53,609 bases of DNA from DATDAH01 sp036525535 (GCA_036525535.1 DATDAH010000338.1:1-53609), one strand, 5' to 3'. Shown: positions 1 to 8,625, numbered from the stretch's first letter. Numbers and translations: made by a program. Notes: generated from the sequence alone by a model not told the origin.

Positions 1-85
1 CGTTGCCGTCGAACCACCGGACCCACCCCCTGGCGTCGGTGCAGGAAGCGTAGTTCTCCCGCATCGGGCACCCCCGTCCCGCCAC
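1..85 (-). CDS. Possible partial CDS running off the left edge, function not recognised
   Basis: An open frame on the minus strand can start at GTG (position 85) or ATG (position 64) and runs out of the window after 21-28 codons. It contains two Cys and a W-V-R-W-F-D-G segment that faintly recalls the RYWDG motif of DUF2510 domains, but too little is visible to name it. It would be transcribed away from the PBP gene that starts at 121. Only an N-terminus is seen, so its existence is uncertain. Confidence 0.25.
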   Translation of the reverse strand, partial: MAGRGCPMRENYASCTDARGWVRWFDGN

Positions 86-120
86 GGATCAGCGGGAGGC
101 CTCCGGTACATTCCGAGGTC

Positions 121-2196
121 TTGCGGACCGCACTTCGATTGCTCGTCGTGCTCGCGCTCGGTGCCGGCGGACTGGCGGTGGCGACCGTGGCCATCGCCCC
201 CCAGGTGGGTGAGTTCTTCACCGCGGGTTCGGTCGACCCACCCGAGGTCAACCTGCGGCCCCTGGCCGAGCGGTCCGTGGCCTACGCCGACAACGGCTCG
301 GTGCTGGCCACCTTCCACGCCGCGGAGAACCGTCAGGAGGTTCGGCTGCGGCGCATCCCCCGGACCGTGCGGCGCACGATCCTGGCCGTCGAAGACGAGG
401 ACTTCTTCCAGCACAACGGGTTCAACCTCCGGGCCACCTTCCGGGCCCTGTTCGAGAACGTCAGCGCGGGGGGCATCGCCCAGGGGGGCTCCACGATCAC
501 CCAGCAGCTGGTGAAGCTCTCGCTGCTCTCGCCTCGCCAGGACCTGAACCGCAAGGCCCGGGAGGCGATCCTGGCCATCGAGCTCGAGAAGACCATGAGC
601 AAGCAGGAGATCCTCGAGCGCTACCTGAACCAGGTGTACTTCGGGGGCGGCGCCTACGGGGTCCAGGCCGCCGCCGAGATCTACTGGGGCCAGAACGTGG
701 AGGATCTCGACTGGGGCCAGGCCGCCCTGCTGGCCAGCCTCATCCAGAACCCGGTCGGCTACGACCCCGTGCGCGAGCCGGACGTCGCCCGCCAGCGCCG
801 GCGGGTCGCCCTGAACCGGATCGTGGAGCTGGGCTACATCACCCAGGAGGAGGCCGACTACTACGACGTCGCCGACCTTCCCCGAGCCCGCATCGACGTC
901 CTCCCCGAGCCCAACGACTACTTCGTCGAGGAGGTCAAGCAGCAGCTCCTGGACATGGAGGAGCTCGGGGCCACCCCCACGGAGCGCTACAACGCCCTGT
1001 TCAAGGGGGGCCTGCGCATCGAGACCACGTTCAGCCCGGAAGCCCAGTTCCTGGCCCTCTCGGCGCGCAACAACGTCCTGCCCGACACCGGCGGGCAGTT
1101 CACGGCCGCGATGGTGGCGGTGACGCCGCAGACGGGGGCCGTCCGGGCGATGGTCGGCGGGCCCGGCTTCGACCGGTACCGGTACAACCTGGCCACGCAG
1201 GGCGCCCGCCAGCCGGGGTCCTCGTTCAAGATCTTCGTGCTCACCGCCGCCCTCGAGGGCGGGCTCGTCCCGAACGACACCCTCAACGGCAGCGGACCGT
1301 GCTCGTTCCCCAACCCGGGCGGCTACCCCGACCCGTACGTGGCCAACAACTTCGCGGGGGAGAGCGGTGGCACCAACACGATCACCGGCAACGTCCAGGC
1401 GTCGTCCAACTGCGGCTTCCTGCGCCTCGGCCAGTTCGTCGGGCTGCAGAACGTCGTCGACGTGGCCCGGCGCATGGGGATCACCACCGAGCTCGACGCC
1501 CGCAACCTCTCCCTGCCGATCGGCTCCGAGGAGGTGCATCCCATCGACATGGCCGGCGCCGCCGCGGTCCTGGCCAACGGGGGCATCCGGCACCGGCCCT
1601 ACTTCATCGACCGGGTGACCGACCGCCGAGGCAACGTCATCTACGAGCACCAGTCGCCGGGCCGCCAGGTGGTGTCCCAGCAGAGTGCCTGCCTGGCCAC
1701 CGAAGCGCTCGAGGCCAACGTCCAGGCGGGGACGGGTACCGCCGCCCAGCTCTCGAACATGGCCGTCGCCGGCAAGACGGGCACCGCGCAGAGCTTCGGC
1801 GACGCCTGGTTCGTCGGCTACACGCCGTTCCTGGCCACGGCGGTCTGGATGGGCAACGCCGAGGCCCGGGTACCGATGACGAATGTGGGCGGCCGGACCG
1901 TGACCGGCGGCTCGTACCCAGCCGAGATCTGGCACGCGTTCAACGAGCCTGCCCACAATGGGCTGGCGTACACCGACTTTCCGACCTGCGAACCCACCCG
2001 CCCGGGACGGGACCTGGCCCGCTACTTCGATCCCGAACCGGAGGAACCCACGACGACCACCGTCGACCCCGCCCCCCCGACGGTGACCTGTCCCGCCGGC
2101 TACCTGCCCGGCGATCTCGACGGCGACGGCGTCGTCGAGAGCTGCGTCGCCGTCGACACCCCGACCACCGTCGCCCCCGCATCGTCGACACCATGA
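121..2196 (+). CDS. Class A penicillin-binding protein (transglycosylase/transpeptidase)
   Basis: Bifunctional peptidoglycan synthase, 691 aa, anchored by an N-terminal membrane segment (about residues 5-28). The glycosyltransferase (family 51) domain shows EDEDFFQHNG at 91-100, QGGSTITQQL at 121-130 and the KAREAILAIELE stretch at 145-156. The penicillin-binding domain has the SxxK motif with the active serine near 367 (SSFK), SSN near 428-430 and KTGTA at 552-556. The tail is Thr/Pro rich and ends in a short D-rich GDLDGDGVVESC segment. It starts with TTG, the only start codon before the signal anchor in an open upstream frame; no good Shine-Dalgarno is visible. The stop overlaps the next start (ATGA), so the zinc-ribbon gene is probably translated from the same mRNA. 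Confidence 0.93.
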   Translation: MRTALRLLVVLALGAGGLAVATVAIAPQVGEFFTAGSVDPPEVNLRPLAERSVAYADNGSVLATFHAAENRQEVRLRRIPRTVRRTILAVEDEDFFQHNGFNLRATFRALFENVSAGGIAQGGSTITQQLVKLSLLSPRQDLNRKAREAILAIELEKTMSKQEILERYLNQVYFGGGAYGVQAAAEIYWGQNVEDLDWGQAALLASLIQNPVGYDPVREPDVARQRRRVALNRIVELGYITQEEADYYDVADLPRARIDVLPEPNDYFVEEVKQQLLDMEELGATPTERYNALFKGGLRIETTFSPEAQFLALSARNNVLPDTGGQFTAAMVAVTPQTGAVRAMVGGPGFDRYRYNLATQGARQPGSSFKIFVLTAALEGGLVPNDTLNGSGPCSFPNPGGYPDPYVANNFAGESGGTNTITGNVQASSNCGFLRLGQFVGLQNVVDVARRMGITTELDARNLSLPIGSEEVHPIDMAGAAAVLANGGIRHRPYFIDRVTDRRGNVIYEHQSPGRQVVSQQSACLATEALEANVQAGTGTAAQLSNMAVAGKTGTAQSFGDAWFVGYTPFLATAVWMGNAEARVPMTNVGGRTVTGGSYPAEIWHAFNEPAHNGLAYTDFPTCEPTRPGRDLARYFDPEPEEPTTTTVDPAPPTVTCPAGYLPGDLDGDGVVESCVAVDTPTTVAPASSTP

Positions 2197-2948
2197 GCGA
2201 TCCGACGGAGGCCGACGGCGAGCCCGTGGTCGCGCTGAGCCCGCTGGAGCTGCTGCTCGCCGTCCAGGACCAGGACACCGCGTCGGACCAGTTGCTGCAC
2301 CGCCGATCCCACCTCCCCGAGCGCCAAGCCGTCGACGACCATGCGGCGGTCGTGGCTGCGGTCGACGCCGAGCGGGCGACACGCGAGACCCGGCGGGAGG
2401 AGTTGGCCCGCAACATCAAGCGCCTTCAGGACGAGGTGGCTTCATTGGAGGCCCGGATCGTCGAGGTGACCCGGACGTTGCACTCGGGGGCGGTCACCGT
2501 GCCCCGCGAGCTGCAGGCCCTCCAACACGAGCAGGAGTCCCTCCGCCGACGCCAGGACCACCTCGAGACCGAAGAGCTCGAGATCATGGAGGAGCTGGAT
2601 CCCCTCAGCGAGGAGACGGCCGGCCTCGAGTCCCGGCTGGGTGAGCTGGCCACCGAGGGTGCACGGCTGGACGATGCCCTGCTCCAGGCCGAGGTGGATC
2701 TCGAAGAGGAACTGACCGCCGTCACCGACCGGCGACAGGCGGCTCTGGCCGGCGTGTCCGACGAGCTGCTGGCCACCTACGACGACCTGCGGAGCAAGCT
2801 CGGTGGCATCGCCGTGGCCCGCCTCGTGGGCTCGGTCTGCGGCGGTTGCCACCTCGGGCTGTCGGCCGTCGAGGTGGACCGCATCAAGAAGCAGCCGCCC
2901 GACGCGCTCGTCACCTGCGACGAGTGCGGCCGCCTGCTCGTGCGCTGA
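2193..2948 (+). CDS. Coiled-coil protein with C-terminal C4-type zinc ribbon
   Basis: A 251-aa soluble protein. Residues about 25-190 are charged, heptad-like and Glu/Arg/Leu rich, predicted as an antiparallel coiled coil. The C-terminus carries two CxxC pairs (CGGC and CDEC, 22 residues apart) that form a zinc ribbon, as in the widespread zf-RING_7 (formerly DUF164) family. Homologues are proposed to bind nucleic acid, but the exact role is not settled. The ATG lies inside the PBP stop codon (ATGA), which fixes the start and implies translational coupling. The downstream membrane protein begins 12 nt after its stop. Confidence 0.9.
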   Translation: MSDPTEADGEPVVALSPLELLLAVQDQDTASDQLLHRRSHLPERQAVDDHAAVVAAVDAERATRETRREELARNIKRLQDEVASLEARIVEVTRTLHSGAVTVPRELQALQHEQESLRRRQDHLETEELEIMEELDPLSEETAGLESRLGELATEGARLDDALLQAEVDLEEELTAVTDRRQAALAGVSDELLATYDDLRSKLGGIAVARLVGSVCGGCHLGLSAVEVDRIKKQPPDALVTCDECGRLLVR

Positions 2949-2960
2949 GGTTTCCCGCCG

Positions 2961-3443
2961 GTGGTCCTGTGGTTCGCCGGCCTCGCCTGGCTCCTCGTGT
3001 GGCGTGTGTTCCGCAGTCCGGCGGTGGACTACCGCCTGGTGATCCTGGGCGCCCTGCTCCCTTTGGTCGACTTGTTCGTCGGCCATCCGACCCCCCTCCA
3101 CACGGTGTCCTGCGCCGTCGTCGCGCTGGCTCTCGTCATGGTCATCGCCCGGGGCCGGCGGCTGGCCCAACGACAATGGCTCGGAATACCGATCGGCTTG
3201 TTCGCCCATCTGCTGCTGGACACGACCTGGGCCGACACCGAGCTCTTCTGGTGGCCGATGACCGGTGCCTCGCTGGCCGCCCTCGAGATCCCCGAGGCCG
3301 GCTGGCCCCTGGGCCTCGACCTCGCCCTCGAGGTGATCGGCCTCGGTGTGCTCATCGGGTTGTGGGTGCGCCTCGGGTTGACCGAGCCCGAGCACCGCGA
3401 GCGGTTCCGCCACACCGGTCACCTCGCTCGGGACCGGGCATGA
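2961..3443 (+). CDS. Small polytopic membrane protein, hydrolase-like
   Basis: A 160-aa protein with four to five hydrophobic segments (about residues 2-17, 25-40, 48-62, 74-88 and 120-138). The stretch HLLLDTTWADTELFWWP resembles the short His/Asp motifs of the YdjM/DUF457 group of membrane-bound putative metal-dependent hydrolases, but the match is weak. It starts with GTG 12 nt after the zinc-ribbon gene and its TGA overlaps the ATG of the following phosphatase gene, so all four genes from the PBP onward look like one operon. Function is unknown. Confidence 0.75.
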   Translation: MVLWFAGLAWLLVWRVFRSPAVDYRLVILGALLPLVDLFVGHPTPLHTVSCAVVALALVMVIARGRRLAQRQWLGIPIGLFAHLLLDTTWADTELFWWPMTGASLAALEIPEAGWPLGLDLALEVIGLGVLIGLWVRLGLTEPEHRERFRHTGHLARDRA

Positions 3444-4027
3444 GCGAATCCGGCGAGATCATCGTCGTCCGCCACGGCCAGACCGCGGCCAACGCCCAGG
3501 GCCTGCTCCTGGGCCGCCTCGACGTGGACCTCGATGCCATCGGCCGCGTGCAGGCGGTGGCGCTGGCCGCGGCCCTGCCCACCCCGGACCTGGTCGTGAC
3601 CAGCCCCTTGGCCCGGACCCGGCAGACGGCGGCCGCGTTCGGCGGTGACATCGAGGTCGACGAGCAGTGGATCGAGATGGACTACGGCGCCTTCGACGGG
3701 CGCCCCGTGGCGGATGTGCCGGCGGAGACGTGGGCCCGCTGGCGGGCCGATGTCGACTTCGCCCCTCCCGGTGGGGAGTCGCTGGTCGGGATGACGGCCC
3801 GGGTCCACGACGCCCTCGCTGACCTCGCGACAAGGGCCGCCGGCCGCCGGGTGGTGGTGGTCACCCATGTGTCGCCGATCAAGTCGACCGTCGGCTGGGC
3901 CCTCCAGCTCGGCCCTGAGGTGTCATGGCGGACCTTCGTCGCCCCTGCCTCCATCACCCGGGTCGGGTTGGGGCCGAACGGGCCCACCCTCCGGTCCTTC
4001 AACGAGACGATGCACCTGAGCGCGTGA
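3440..4027 (+). CDS. Histidine phosphatase superfamily protein (phosphoglycerate mutase-like)
   Basis: A 195-aa enzyme of the histidine phosphatase (PGAM/acid phosphatase) superfamily. The catalytic RHG motif is at residues 11-13 (VVRHGQT), followed by the usual substrate-loop residues (LLLGRLDVDLDAIG), a conserved SPLARTRQTA segment near 52-61, a Glu (EMDYGAFDG) and the second catalytic His in VVVVTHVSPIK near 140. Such proteins often act on small phosphoesters or cell-envelope precursors; the substrate cannot be read from the sequence. It is translationally coupled (ATGA) to the membrane protein upstream and converges on the LigD-like gene with only 9 nt between stops. Confidence 0.92.
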   Translation: MSESGEIIVVRHGQTAANAQGLLLGRLDVDLDAIGRVQAVALAAALPTPDLVVTSPLARTRQTAAAFGGDIEVDEQWIEMDYGAFDGRPVADVPAETWARWRADVDFAPPGGESLVGMTARVHDALADLATRAAGRRVVVVTHVSPIKSTVGWALQLGPEVSWRTFVAPASITRVGLGPNGPTLRSFNETMHLSA

Positions 4028-4036
4028 CGCGCCCGT

Positions 4037-5053
4037 TCAACCGTCGTCCTGGCGGGCCCGGCTCGGCGCGACCCGAGGCGGCTCGTTGGGTTGCTTTGGA
4101 TAGACGGGCGGCCAAGGGGCATCCATCAGCCCGGCAGCCATGTCGGCCTCGTGGAGCGCGAGCAGGGGCTCGAGGGACTGCGGCCGGTCCGGCATGTCGC
4201 CCCACGGATCGCCCCGCTCGGCCAAGCGGGCGGGGACGGTGGCGATGGTCAGCTCGTCGGGCAGGACGGTGGCGATCTCGTCCCAGAACAGGGGGGTGGA
4301 GACCTGAGCGCCGACCCGTGACCGGGCGGACCAGGCGCTGAAGACGGTCTTGTGGGGGGCGTTCTGGTTGAAGTCGATGAACACCCGCTCGCCCCGCTCC
4401 TCCTTCCACCACGCCGCGGTGACCAGATCCGGGCGTCGACGTTCCAGCTCGCGGGCCACGGCCACCGCGCAGGCCCGCACCTGGTAGCTGTCCCATTGGG
4501 GGAGCAGCCGTACATAGACGTGCAGGCCCCGGTTGCCCGTGGTCTTGGGGTGGGCCTCGACGCCGAGCTCGTCGAAGAGCGCCTTGACCTCGCTCGCCGC
4601 CTCCCGCAGGTGGTCGAAGACGATGCCCGGCTGCGGGTCCAGGTCGATGCGCAGCTCGTCGGCGTGGTCGGGGTCGTCGCGGTGGTACGGCCAGGTGTGG
4701 AAGCCGAGGCAGCCCATGTTGACGGCCCAGAGGATGTGGGCCAGGTCCTCGCTCACGAGGGCGTTGGACGTCGTGCCGTTGGGCGTGCTCACCACCATCG
4801 TGGTCAGCCATTCGGGGGCGCCGCTGGGGACCCGCTTCTGGAAGAACGACTTCCCGCTCGCTCCGTCCGGGAAGCGTTGCATGAGGGTGGGTCGACCGGC
4901 CATCGTGCGCATCAGGGGCTCGGCGACGGCCTCGTAGTAGCGGACCAGGTCGAGCTTGGTCTCGCCCCGCTCGGCGAAGAAGACCTTGTCGGGGCTGGTG
5001 ATGCGCACGGTGTGCCCGGCCACCTCCAGCTCGACCACGTCCTTGGCCGCCAT
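4037..5053 (-). CDS. LigD-type polymerase/primase domain protein (stand-alone)
   Basis: A 338-aa archaeo-eukaryotic-primase-fold protein matching the polymerase domain of the bacterial NHEJ ligase LigD. The metal-binding acidic pair is in IDLDPQPG (Asp137 and Asp139), the nucleotide-binding TGNRGLHVY segment is at 172-180, and the third acid is Asp227 in VFIDFNQN. There is no ligase or nuclease domain, so this is a Prim-PolC/LigD-Pol-like stand-alone enzyme, likely filling gaps with ribonucleotides during DNA break or excision repair. ATG 5053 is chosen over the upstream GTG (5062) because that GTG overlaps a good -10 (TACCGT, 5066-5061) placed 7 nt before the ATG. It is divergent from an XRE regulator with a dyad between them. 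No Ku gene is seen here. Confidence 0.92.
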   Translation of the reverse strand: MAAKDVVELEVAGHTVRITSPDKVFFAERGETKLDLVRYYEAVAEPLMRTMAGRPTLMQRFPDGASGKSFFQKRVPSGAPEWLTTMVVSTPNGTTSNALVSEDLAHILWAVNMGCLGFHTWPYHRDDPDHADELRIDLDPQPGIVFDHLREAASEVKALFDELGVEAHPKTTGNRGLHVYVRLLPQWDSYQVRACAVAVARELERRRPDLVTAAWWKEERGERVFIDFNQNAPHKTVFSAWSARSRVGAQVSTPLFWDEIATVLPDELTIATVPARLAERGDPWGDMPDRPQSLEPLLALHEADMAAGLMDAPWPPVYPKQPNEPPRVAPSRARQDDG

Positions 5054-5060
5054 GGCCCTC

Positions 5061-5066
5061 ACGGTA
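5061..5066 (-). promoter_or_regulatory. Putative -10 element of the LigD-like gene (leaderless)
   Basis: TACCGT on the minus strand fits the actinobacterial TANNNT consensus and ends 7 nt before ATG 5053, as expected if transcription starts at or next to the start codon. No Shine-Dalgarno is present in the short leader. Confidence 0.5.
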
Positions 5067-5089
5067 GGGGCTGGGGCGGGAACGAGGGT

Positions 5090-5108
5090 GCTTACCCCAC
5101 GGGTAAGC
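5090..5108. promoter_or_regulatory. Perfect dyad between the LigD-like and XRE genes (putative operator)
   Basis: GCTTACCC-CAC-GGGTAAGC, two 8-bp arms around a 3-bp centre. It lies 24 nt upstream of the LigD-like -10 and 22 nt upstream of the XRE-gene -10, over the expected -35 zone of both divergent promoters. An HTH regulator encoded next to such a site commonly binds it, so the XRE protein is the obvious candidate; this is inference. Confidence 0.6.
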
Positions 5109-5129
5109 GCTCCCGGATCAGGGCGTCGT

Positions 5130-5135
5130 TAGGGT
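5130..5135 (+). promoter_or_regulatory. Putative -10 element of the XRE regulator (leaderless)
   Basis: TAGGGT ends 7 nt before ATG 5143, with no ribosome-binding site between. The spacing predicts a leaderless or nearly leaderless transcript. Confidence 0.5.
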
Positions 5136-5142
5136 CGGCGCC

Positions 5143-5937
5143 ATGAGCCTCACCGCCTCGTCGCCCCGGGTGGGGGAGCTGCTCCGGGACTGGCGCCGAC
5201 GGCGCCACCTGAGCCAGCTCGACCTGTCGATCGAGGCCGAGGTGTCGTCGCGGCATCTCAGCTTCGTCGAGACCGGGCGGTCCAGGCCCAGCCGGGAACT
5301 GCTGTTGCACCTGGCCGAGCACCTGGAGGTCCCGCTGCGGGAGCGCAATGCGCTGCTGCTGGCGGCCGGGTTCGCCCCCGTGTACCGGGAGACGCCGATG
5401 GATGCCGAGGAGATGGCGCCGGTCCGCGCCGCGTTGGACAAGATCCTCGCCGGCCACGAGCCCTTCCCGGCGGTGGCCGTCGACAGCCGGTGGGACCTGA
5501 TCTCCGCCAACGGGGCCGCTCTCGGGCTCCTCACCGCGGGTGTGGTCCCCGACCTCCTGGCCCCGCCGGTGAACGCCATGCGGGTGACGCTGCACCCTGA
5601 CGGCCTGGCCCCGCGCATCGGCAACTTCGCGGAGTACAGCGCCCACCTCCTGCTCCGCCTGCATCGCCAGGCCCTGCTCACCCAGGATCCGGTCATCGCC
5701 GACCTCCTCGACGAGCTCCGGGGCTATCCCGGTGTGGTCGAGCACACCAGCGCCGCCGTGGAGCCGGTGGACCTGCTCTTCTCGCCGTTGCGCATCGAGG
5801 CCCCCGACGGCGGGGAGCTGGTGTTCTTCTCGACCCTCGCCACCTTCGGCACCGCCGTGGACATCACCCTGGCCGAGCTGTCGATCGAACAGTTCTTCCC
5901 CGCCGACGGGGCCACGGCCGCGGCCCTCCGGGGCTGA
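5143..5937 (+). CDS. XRE-family regulator with MmyB-like ligand-binding domain
   Basis: A 264-aa transcriptional regulator. The N-terminal helix-turn-helix (about 9-68: GELLRDWRRRRHLSQLDLS ... SSRHLSFVETGRSRPS) is classic XRE. The C-terminal two thirds matches the PAS-like MmyB domain (about 95-255) found in many actinobacterial regulators that may bind a fatty-acid-like ligand; its typical signature VAVDSRWDLISANGAA is present. It is divergently transcribed from the LigD-like gene over a perfect dyad, so autoregulation and control of that gene are likely. Its stop codon directly abuts the stop of the convergent LCP gene. Confidence 0.9.
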   Translation: MSLTASSPRVGELLRDWRRRRHLSQLDLSIEAEVSSRHLSFVETGRSRPSRELLLHLAEHLEVPLRERNALLLAAGFAPVYRETPMDAEEMAPVRAALDKILAGHEPFPAVAVDSRWDLISANGAALGLLTAGVVPDLLAPPVNAMRVTLHPDGLAPRIGNFAEYSAHLLLRLHRQALLTQDPVIADLLDELRGYPGVVEHTSAAVEPVDLLFSPLRIEAPDGGELVFFSTLATFGTAVDITLAELSIEQFFPADGATAAALRG

Positions 5938-7383
5938 TCAGCAGGACGCGCCCTCGGGGGCCTGGGGCACCTCGCCGAGCACGGTCGACGTCGGGAGGTC
6001 GGGCAGCGTGGTGGTCGCGCTGGGCGTGGACGGCGAGGGCGCTGCGGTCGTCGGGGGGACCAGCGTGGGCTTGACACCGGCGAAGTCGAGGCCGGTGATG
6101 ACCTGGACGTTGGCCACGCCCGTGTCGGCCACTTGCTCGAGCTGGGCTCCGGCCACCAGCTGGCTGGCCACGAACTGGGCGTTGGCCTCGTCACCGGCCT
6201 TGTAGCGGATCACGGTCTGGGCGAAGTCGAAGCGCTCGGCGTCACCGATCCCTGGCGAGGTGTCGAAGCCGAGGTTGGCGAACGCGGCCGCCACCTCAGT
6301 GGCCTGGCCGCCGGTGCCCGTGCCGTTGAGCGTCGTGATGCCGACCGAGGCGGCGTCGGCGGCCCCGGCGCCGGCATCGGGGCCGGCGACGCCCCGGAAG
6401 ATGTTGAGCCGGGCCTGATTGGCCTCGTTGTCGACCATGCGCACGATGCTGATCTCGCCGACGGAGTCGAGGTAGACGTCCAGCGCCATCGTCCTGAGCT
6501 GCTCGGGGTCGAAGGACCGGAAGCGGCGGCCCAGCTGGAGCAGGTCGTCGACGACCAGGGTGTCGTCGAGGGACACGCTGCTGATGCCGGCGTTGATGAG
6601 CGTGTTGAGGGTGAGGGGGTTCCGGACGCCCTTGTCGATGGCCCGCTGGATCGTCCGGCGAATGAAGTCCTGCTGGCGGGAGATGCGACCGAAGTCGCCG
6701 GTCCCGTCGTAGTACCAACCGCCGTCTTCGTAGTACTGCAGGTACCGGGAGCGGGCGTAGGCCAGCGCCTGGTCGGGGCTCAACGTGACGCAACCGGTGC
6801 TGGTGACGTTGAGGCCCGTGTGGGTGTCCCGCAGCGGCTTGTCGAAGTAGATCGGGACGCCGTCGACGGCCTCGACCAACTCCTGGAACCCCAGGAAGTC
6901 GACCTCGACATAGTGGTTGATGGGGATCCCGAAGTTCTCCTGGATGGTGGCGATGAGCGAGTCGCGCCCGGCCGAGAGGGCGGCGTTGATCTTCGACTCA
7001 CCCCAGTCGGGGATGTTCACCCAGAGGTCACGGGGGAAGGACAGCAACTGGGCCTGGGTCTCGTCGGGGTCGACCCGCAGCACCATGATCGTGTCCGAGA
7101 GGACACCCTCGTCCGCGCGGGCGGCGGGGTCGCTCTCGTCGAGGCGGGCCGCGCTGTCCGTGCCCACCAGCAGGTAGTTCTGGGGCTCGCCCGAGTCTTC
7201 GGCGGCGGGATCGAGGACGCCGGTGCCGAGATCGAGGTGCTGGACCTGCTCCAGTTTGTCGTTGGCGTAGCCGAGGGCCGCGGCCAGGCCCAGAGTGGCC
7301 ATGACCATGGCGATGTTGAAGGTGATCAGCAGGCGCTGAGGCCACGTACGCCGTGGACGCCTGCCATCCCTTCCTGGAGCCAT
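5938..7383 (-). CDS. LytR-CpsA-Psr (LCP) family protein with LytR C-terminal domain
   Basis: A 481-aa membrane-anchored enzyme of the LCP family, which transfers polyprenyl-linked glycopolymers to peptidoglycan. After an Arg-rich cytosolic head there is one membrane helix (about 18-40). The LCP domain spans roughly 65-260 and shows LLVGTDSAARLDE, SDTIMVLRVD, the catalytic-region Arg/Asp in SFPRDLWVNIPD, KINAALSAG and ALAYARSRYLQY. A LytR_C domain (about 345-430: VGITTLNGTG ... VIRYKAGDE) follows, then a Pro/Ser/Thr linker ending in a C-terminal Cys. It reads away from DinB, starting 32 nt beyond the dinB stop, so a read-through unit with dinB is possible. Confidence 0.92.
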   Translation of the reverse strand: MAPGRDGRRPRRTWPQRLLITFNIAMVMATLGLAAALGYANDKLEQVQHLDLGTGVLDPAAEDSGEPQNYLLVGTDSAARLDESDPAARADEGVLSDTIMVLRVDPDETQAQLLSFPRDLWVNIPDWGESKINAALSAGRDSLIATIQENFGIPINHYVEVDFLGFQELVEAVDGVPIYFDKPLRDTHTGLNVTSTGCVTLSPDQALAYARSRYLQYYEDGGWYYDGTGDFGRISRQQDFIRRTIQRAIDKGVRNPLTLNTLINAGISSVSLDDTLVVDDLLQLGRRFRSFDPEQLRTMALDVYLDSVGEISIVRMVDNEANQARLNIFRGVAGPDAGAGAADAASVGITTLNGTGTGGQATEVAAAFANLGFDTSPGIGDAERFDFAQTVIRYKAGDEANAQFVASQLVAGAQLEQVADTGVANVQVITGLDFAGVKPTLVPPTTAAPSPSTPSATTTLPDLPTSTVLGEVPQAPEGASC

Positions 7384-7415
7384 CGGGTGAGGCTACCGAC
7401 GACTCGGGGCCGAGA

Positions 7416-8612
7416 TCAGTCGGGGAGCATCGGCACCCTGGGCCCAGTCGAGCGCCCGAGGAGCACGGCCCGACGGACGGCGTCGTGGCCGTAGCGCTCG
7501 TGGACGTCGTCGAGGACGGCGTCCAGGGCCGACCCGCTGAACCGGTCGAAGGGCAGGGTGAGTTGCACGAAGCCGCGGTCATCGAGGTTGCCCACCGCGA
7601 CGCCGACCAGCGTGAGGCCGCCTCGTTCCTCGACCAGCGAGCCGGCCTCGGCCAGGAGGCCCCGCACCGTGGCGAGGACGGTCGGCGTGTGGGCGGTGGC
7701 CCGCTCCAGCGTGTGGGAGCGGGTGGCCCGGCTGAAGTCGTCGAAGCGGAGGCGGAGGGTCACGGTGCGGCCAACGCGGTCGGCCTTGCGCATCCTGCGG
7801 GTCACCCGGTCGACGATGGCTACGAGCGTGGCGTCGATGTCGGCCGCGGTCTTGGGGCGCCACCCGAGGGCGCACTGCGAGCCGATCGAGCGTCGTCGGC
7901 GCCCGACCTGCACCGGACGAGGGTCACGGTTGTGGGCCAAAGCGTGCAGGTGACGCCCGGACGCCGGTCCGAGCATCGCGACGAGTGAGCCCTCGTCCAG
8001 CCGGGCCACCTCGCCGACCGACCGGATGCCCCGCGACCGGAGCTTCTCCGCCGTGACCGGCCCCACCCCCCACAGGCGCTCCACCGGCAAGGGGTGCAGG
8101 AAGGCCAACTCGCGGTCCGGGGGGACGACGAGCAACCCGTCGGGCTTCCCGACGGCACTGGCCACCTTGGCCAGGAACTTCGTGCGGGCCACCCCGACGG
8201 TGATGGCCAAGCCCACCCGTTCACGGACGGCTCGGCGAAGGTCGGTGGCGATGGCGACGGGTGGCCCCGAGACCCGGCCCAGGCCGCCGACGTCGAGGAA
8301 GGCCTCGTCGATGGACAGCCCCTCCACCAGCGGCGTGGTGTCCTCGAACACGGCGAACACCGCCCTGCTGGCATCGGTGTAGGCCTCCATCCGGGGCGGG
8401 ACGACGACCGCCCACGGGCAGAGCCGTCGGGCCGCCTTGCCACCCATGGCTGTTCGAATCCCGAACGCCTTCGCCTCGTAGCTGGCCGCCAGCACCACGC
8501 CGCCGCCGACGATGACCGGTTTGCCCCGCAGGCGGGGATCGTCCCGTTGCTCGACGGAGGCGTAGAAGGCGTCCAGGTCGGCGTGCAGGATCGTGGCGTC
8601 GCGGCGAGACAC
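7416..8612 (-). CDS. dinB: DNA polymerase IV (Y-family translesion polymerase)
   Basis: A 398-aa Y-family polymerase. Catalytic acids are in HADLDAFYASVE (Asp12) and SIDEAFLD (Asp102, Glu103). The helix-hairpin-helix (VERLWGVGPVTAEKL), little-finger domain and a C-terminal beta-clamp motif, QLTLPF, are present. Start choice: an upstream ATG (8681) would add 23 poorly conserved residues and would place the LexA box inside the gene; GTG 8612 or GTG 8618 gives the usual N-terminus. The LexA-type site overlaps these start codons, so damage induction is likely. The LCP gene follows 32 nt after the stop. Confidence 0.92.
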   Translation of the reverse strand: MSRRDATILHADLDAFYASVEQRDDPRLRGKPVIVGGGVVLAASYEAKAFGIRTAMGGKAARRLCPWAVVVPPRMEAYTDASRAVFAVFEDTTPLVEGLSIDEAFLDVGGLGRVSGPPVAIATDLRRAVRERVGLAITVGVARTKFLAKVASAVGKPDGLLVVPPDRELAFLHPLPVERLWGVGPVTAEKLRSRGIRSVGEVARLDEGSLVAMLGPASGRHLHALAHNRDPRPVQVGRRRRSIGSQCALGWRPKTAADIDATLVAIVDRVTRRMRKADRVGRTVTLRLRFDDFSRATRSHTLERATAHTPTVLATVRGLLAEAGSLVEERGGLTLVGVAVGNLDDRGFVQLTLPFDRFSGSALDAVLDDVHERYGHDAVRRAVLLGRSTGPRVPMLPD

Positions 8613-8625
8613 GAACACATGTTCG
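8612..8625. promoter_or_regulatory. LexA (SOS) box at the dinB start
   Basis: CGAACACATGTTCG matches the actinobacterial/Bacillus-type LexA consensus CGAAC-N4-GTTCG exactly in both half sites. It overlaps the GTG start codons of dinB on the minus strand, so bound LexA would block the promoter or the first transcribed bases. Confidence 0.85.

Noticed and set aside
5143..5937. Possible toxin-antitoxin system with the XRE gene
   Set aside because: The protein has a ligand-binding C-terminal domain and no small toxin gene adjoins it.
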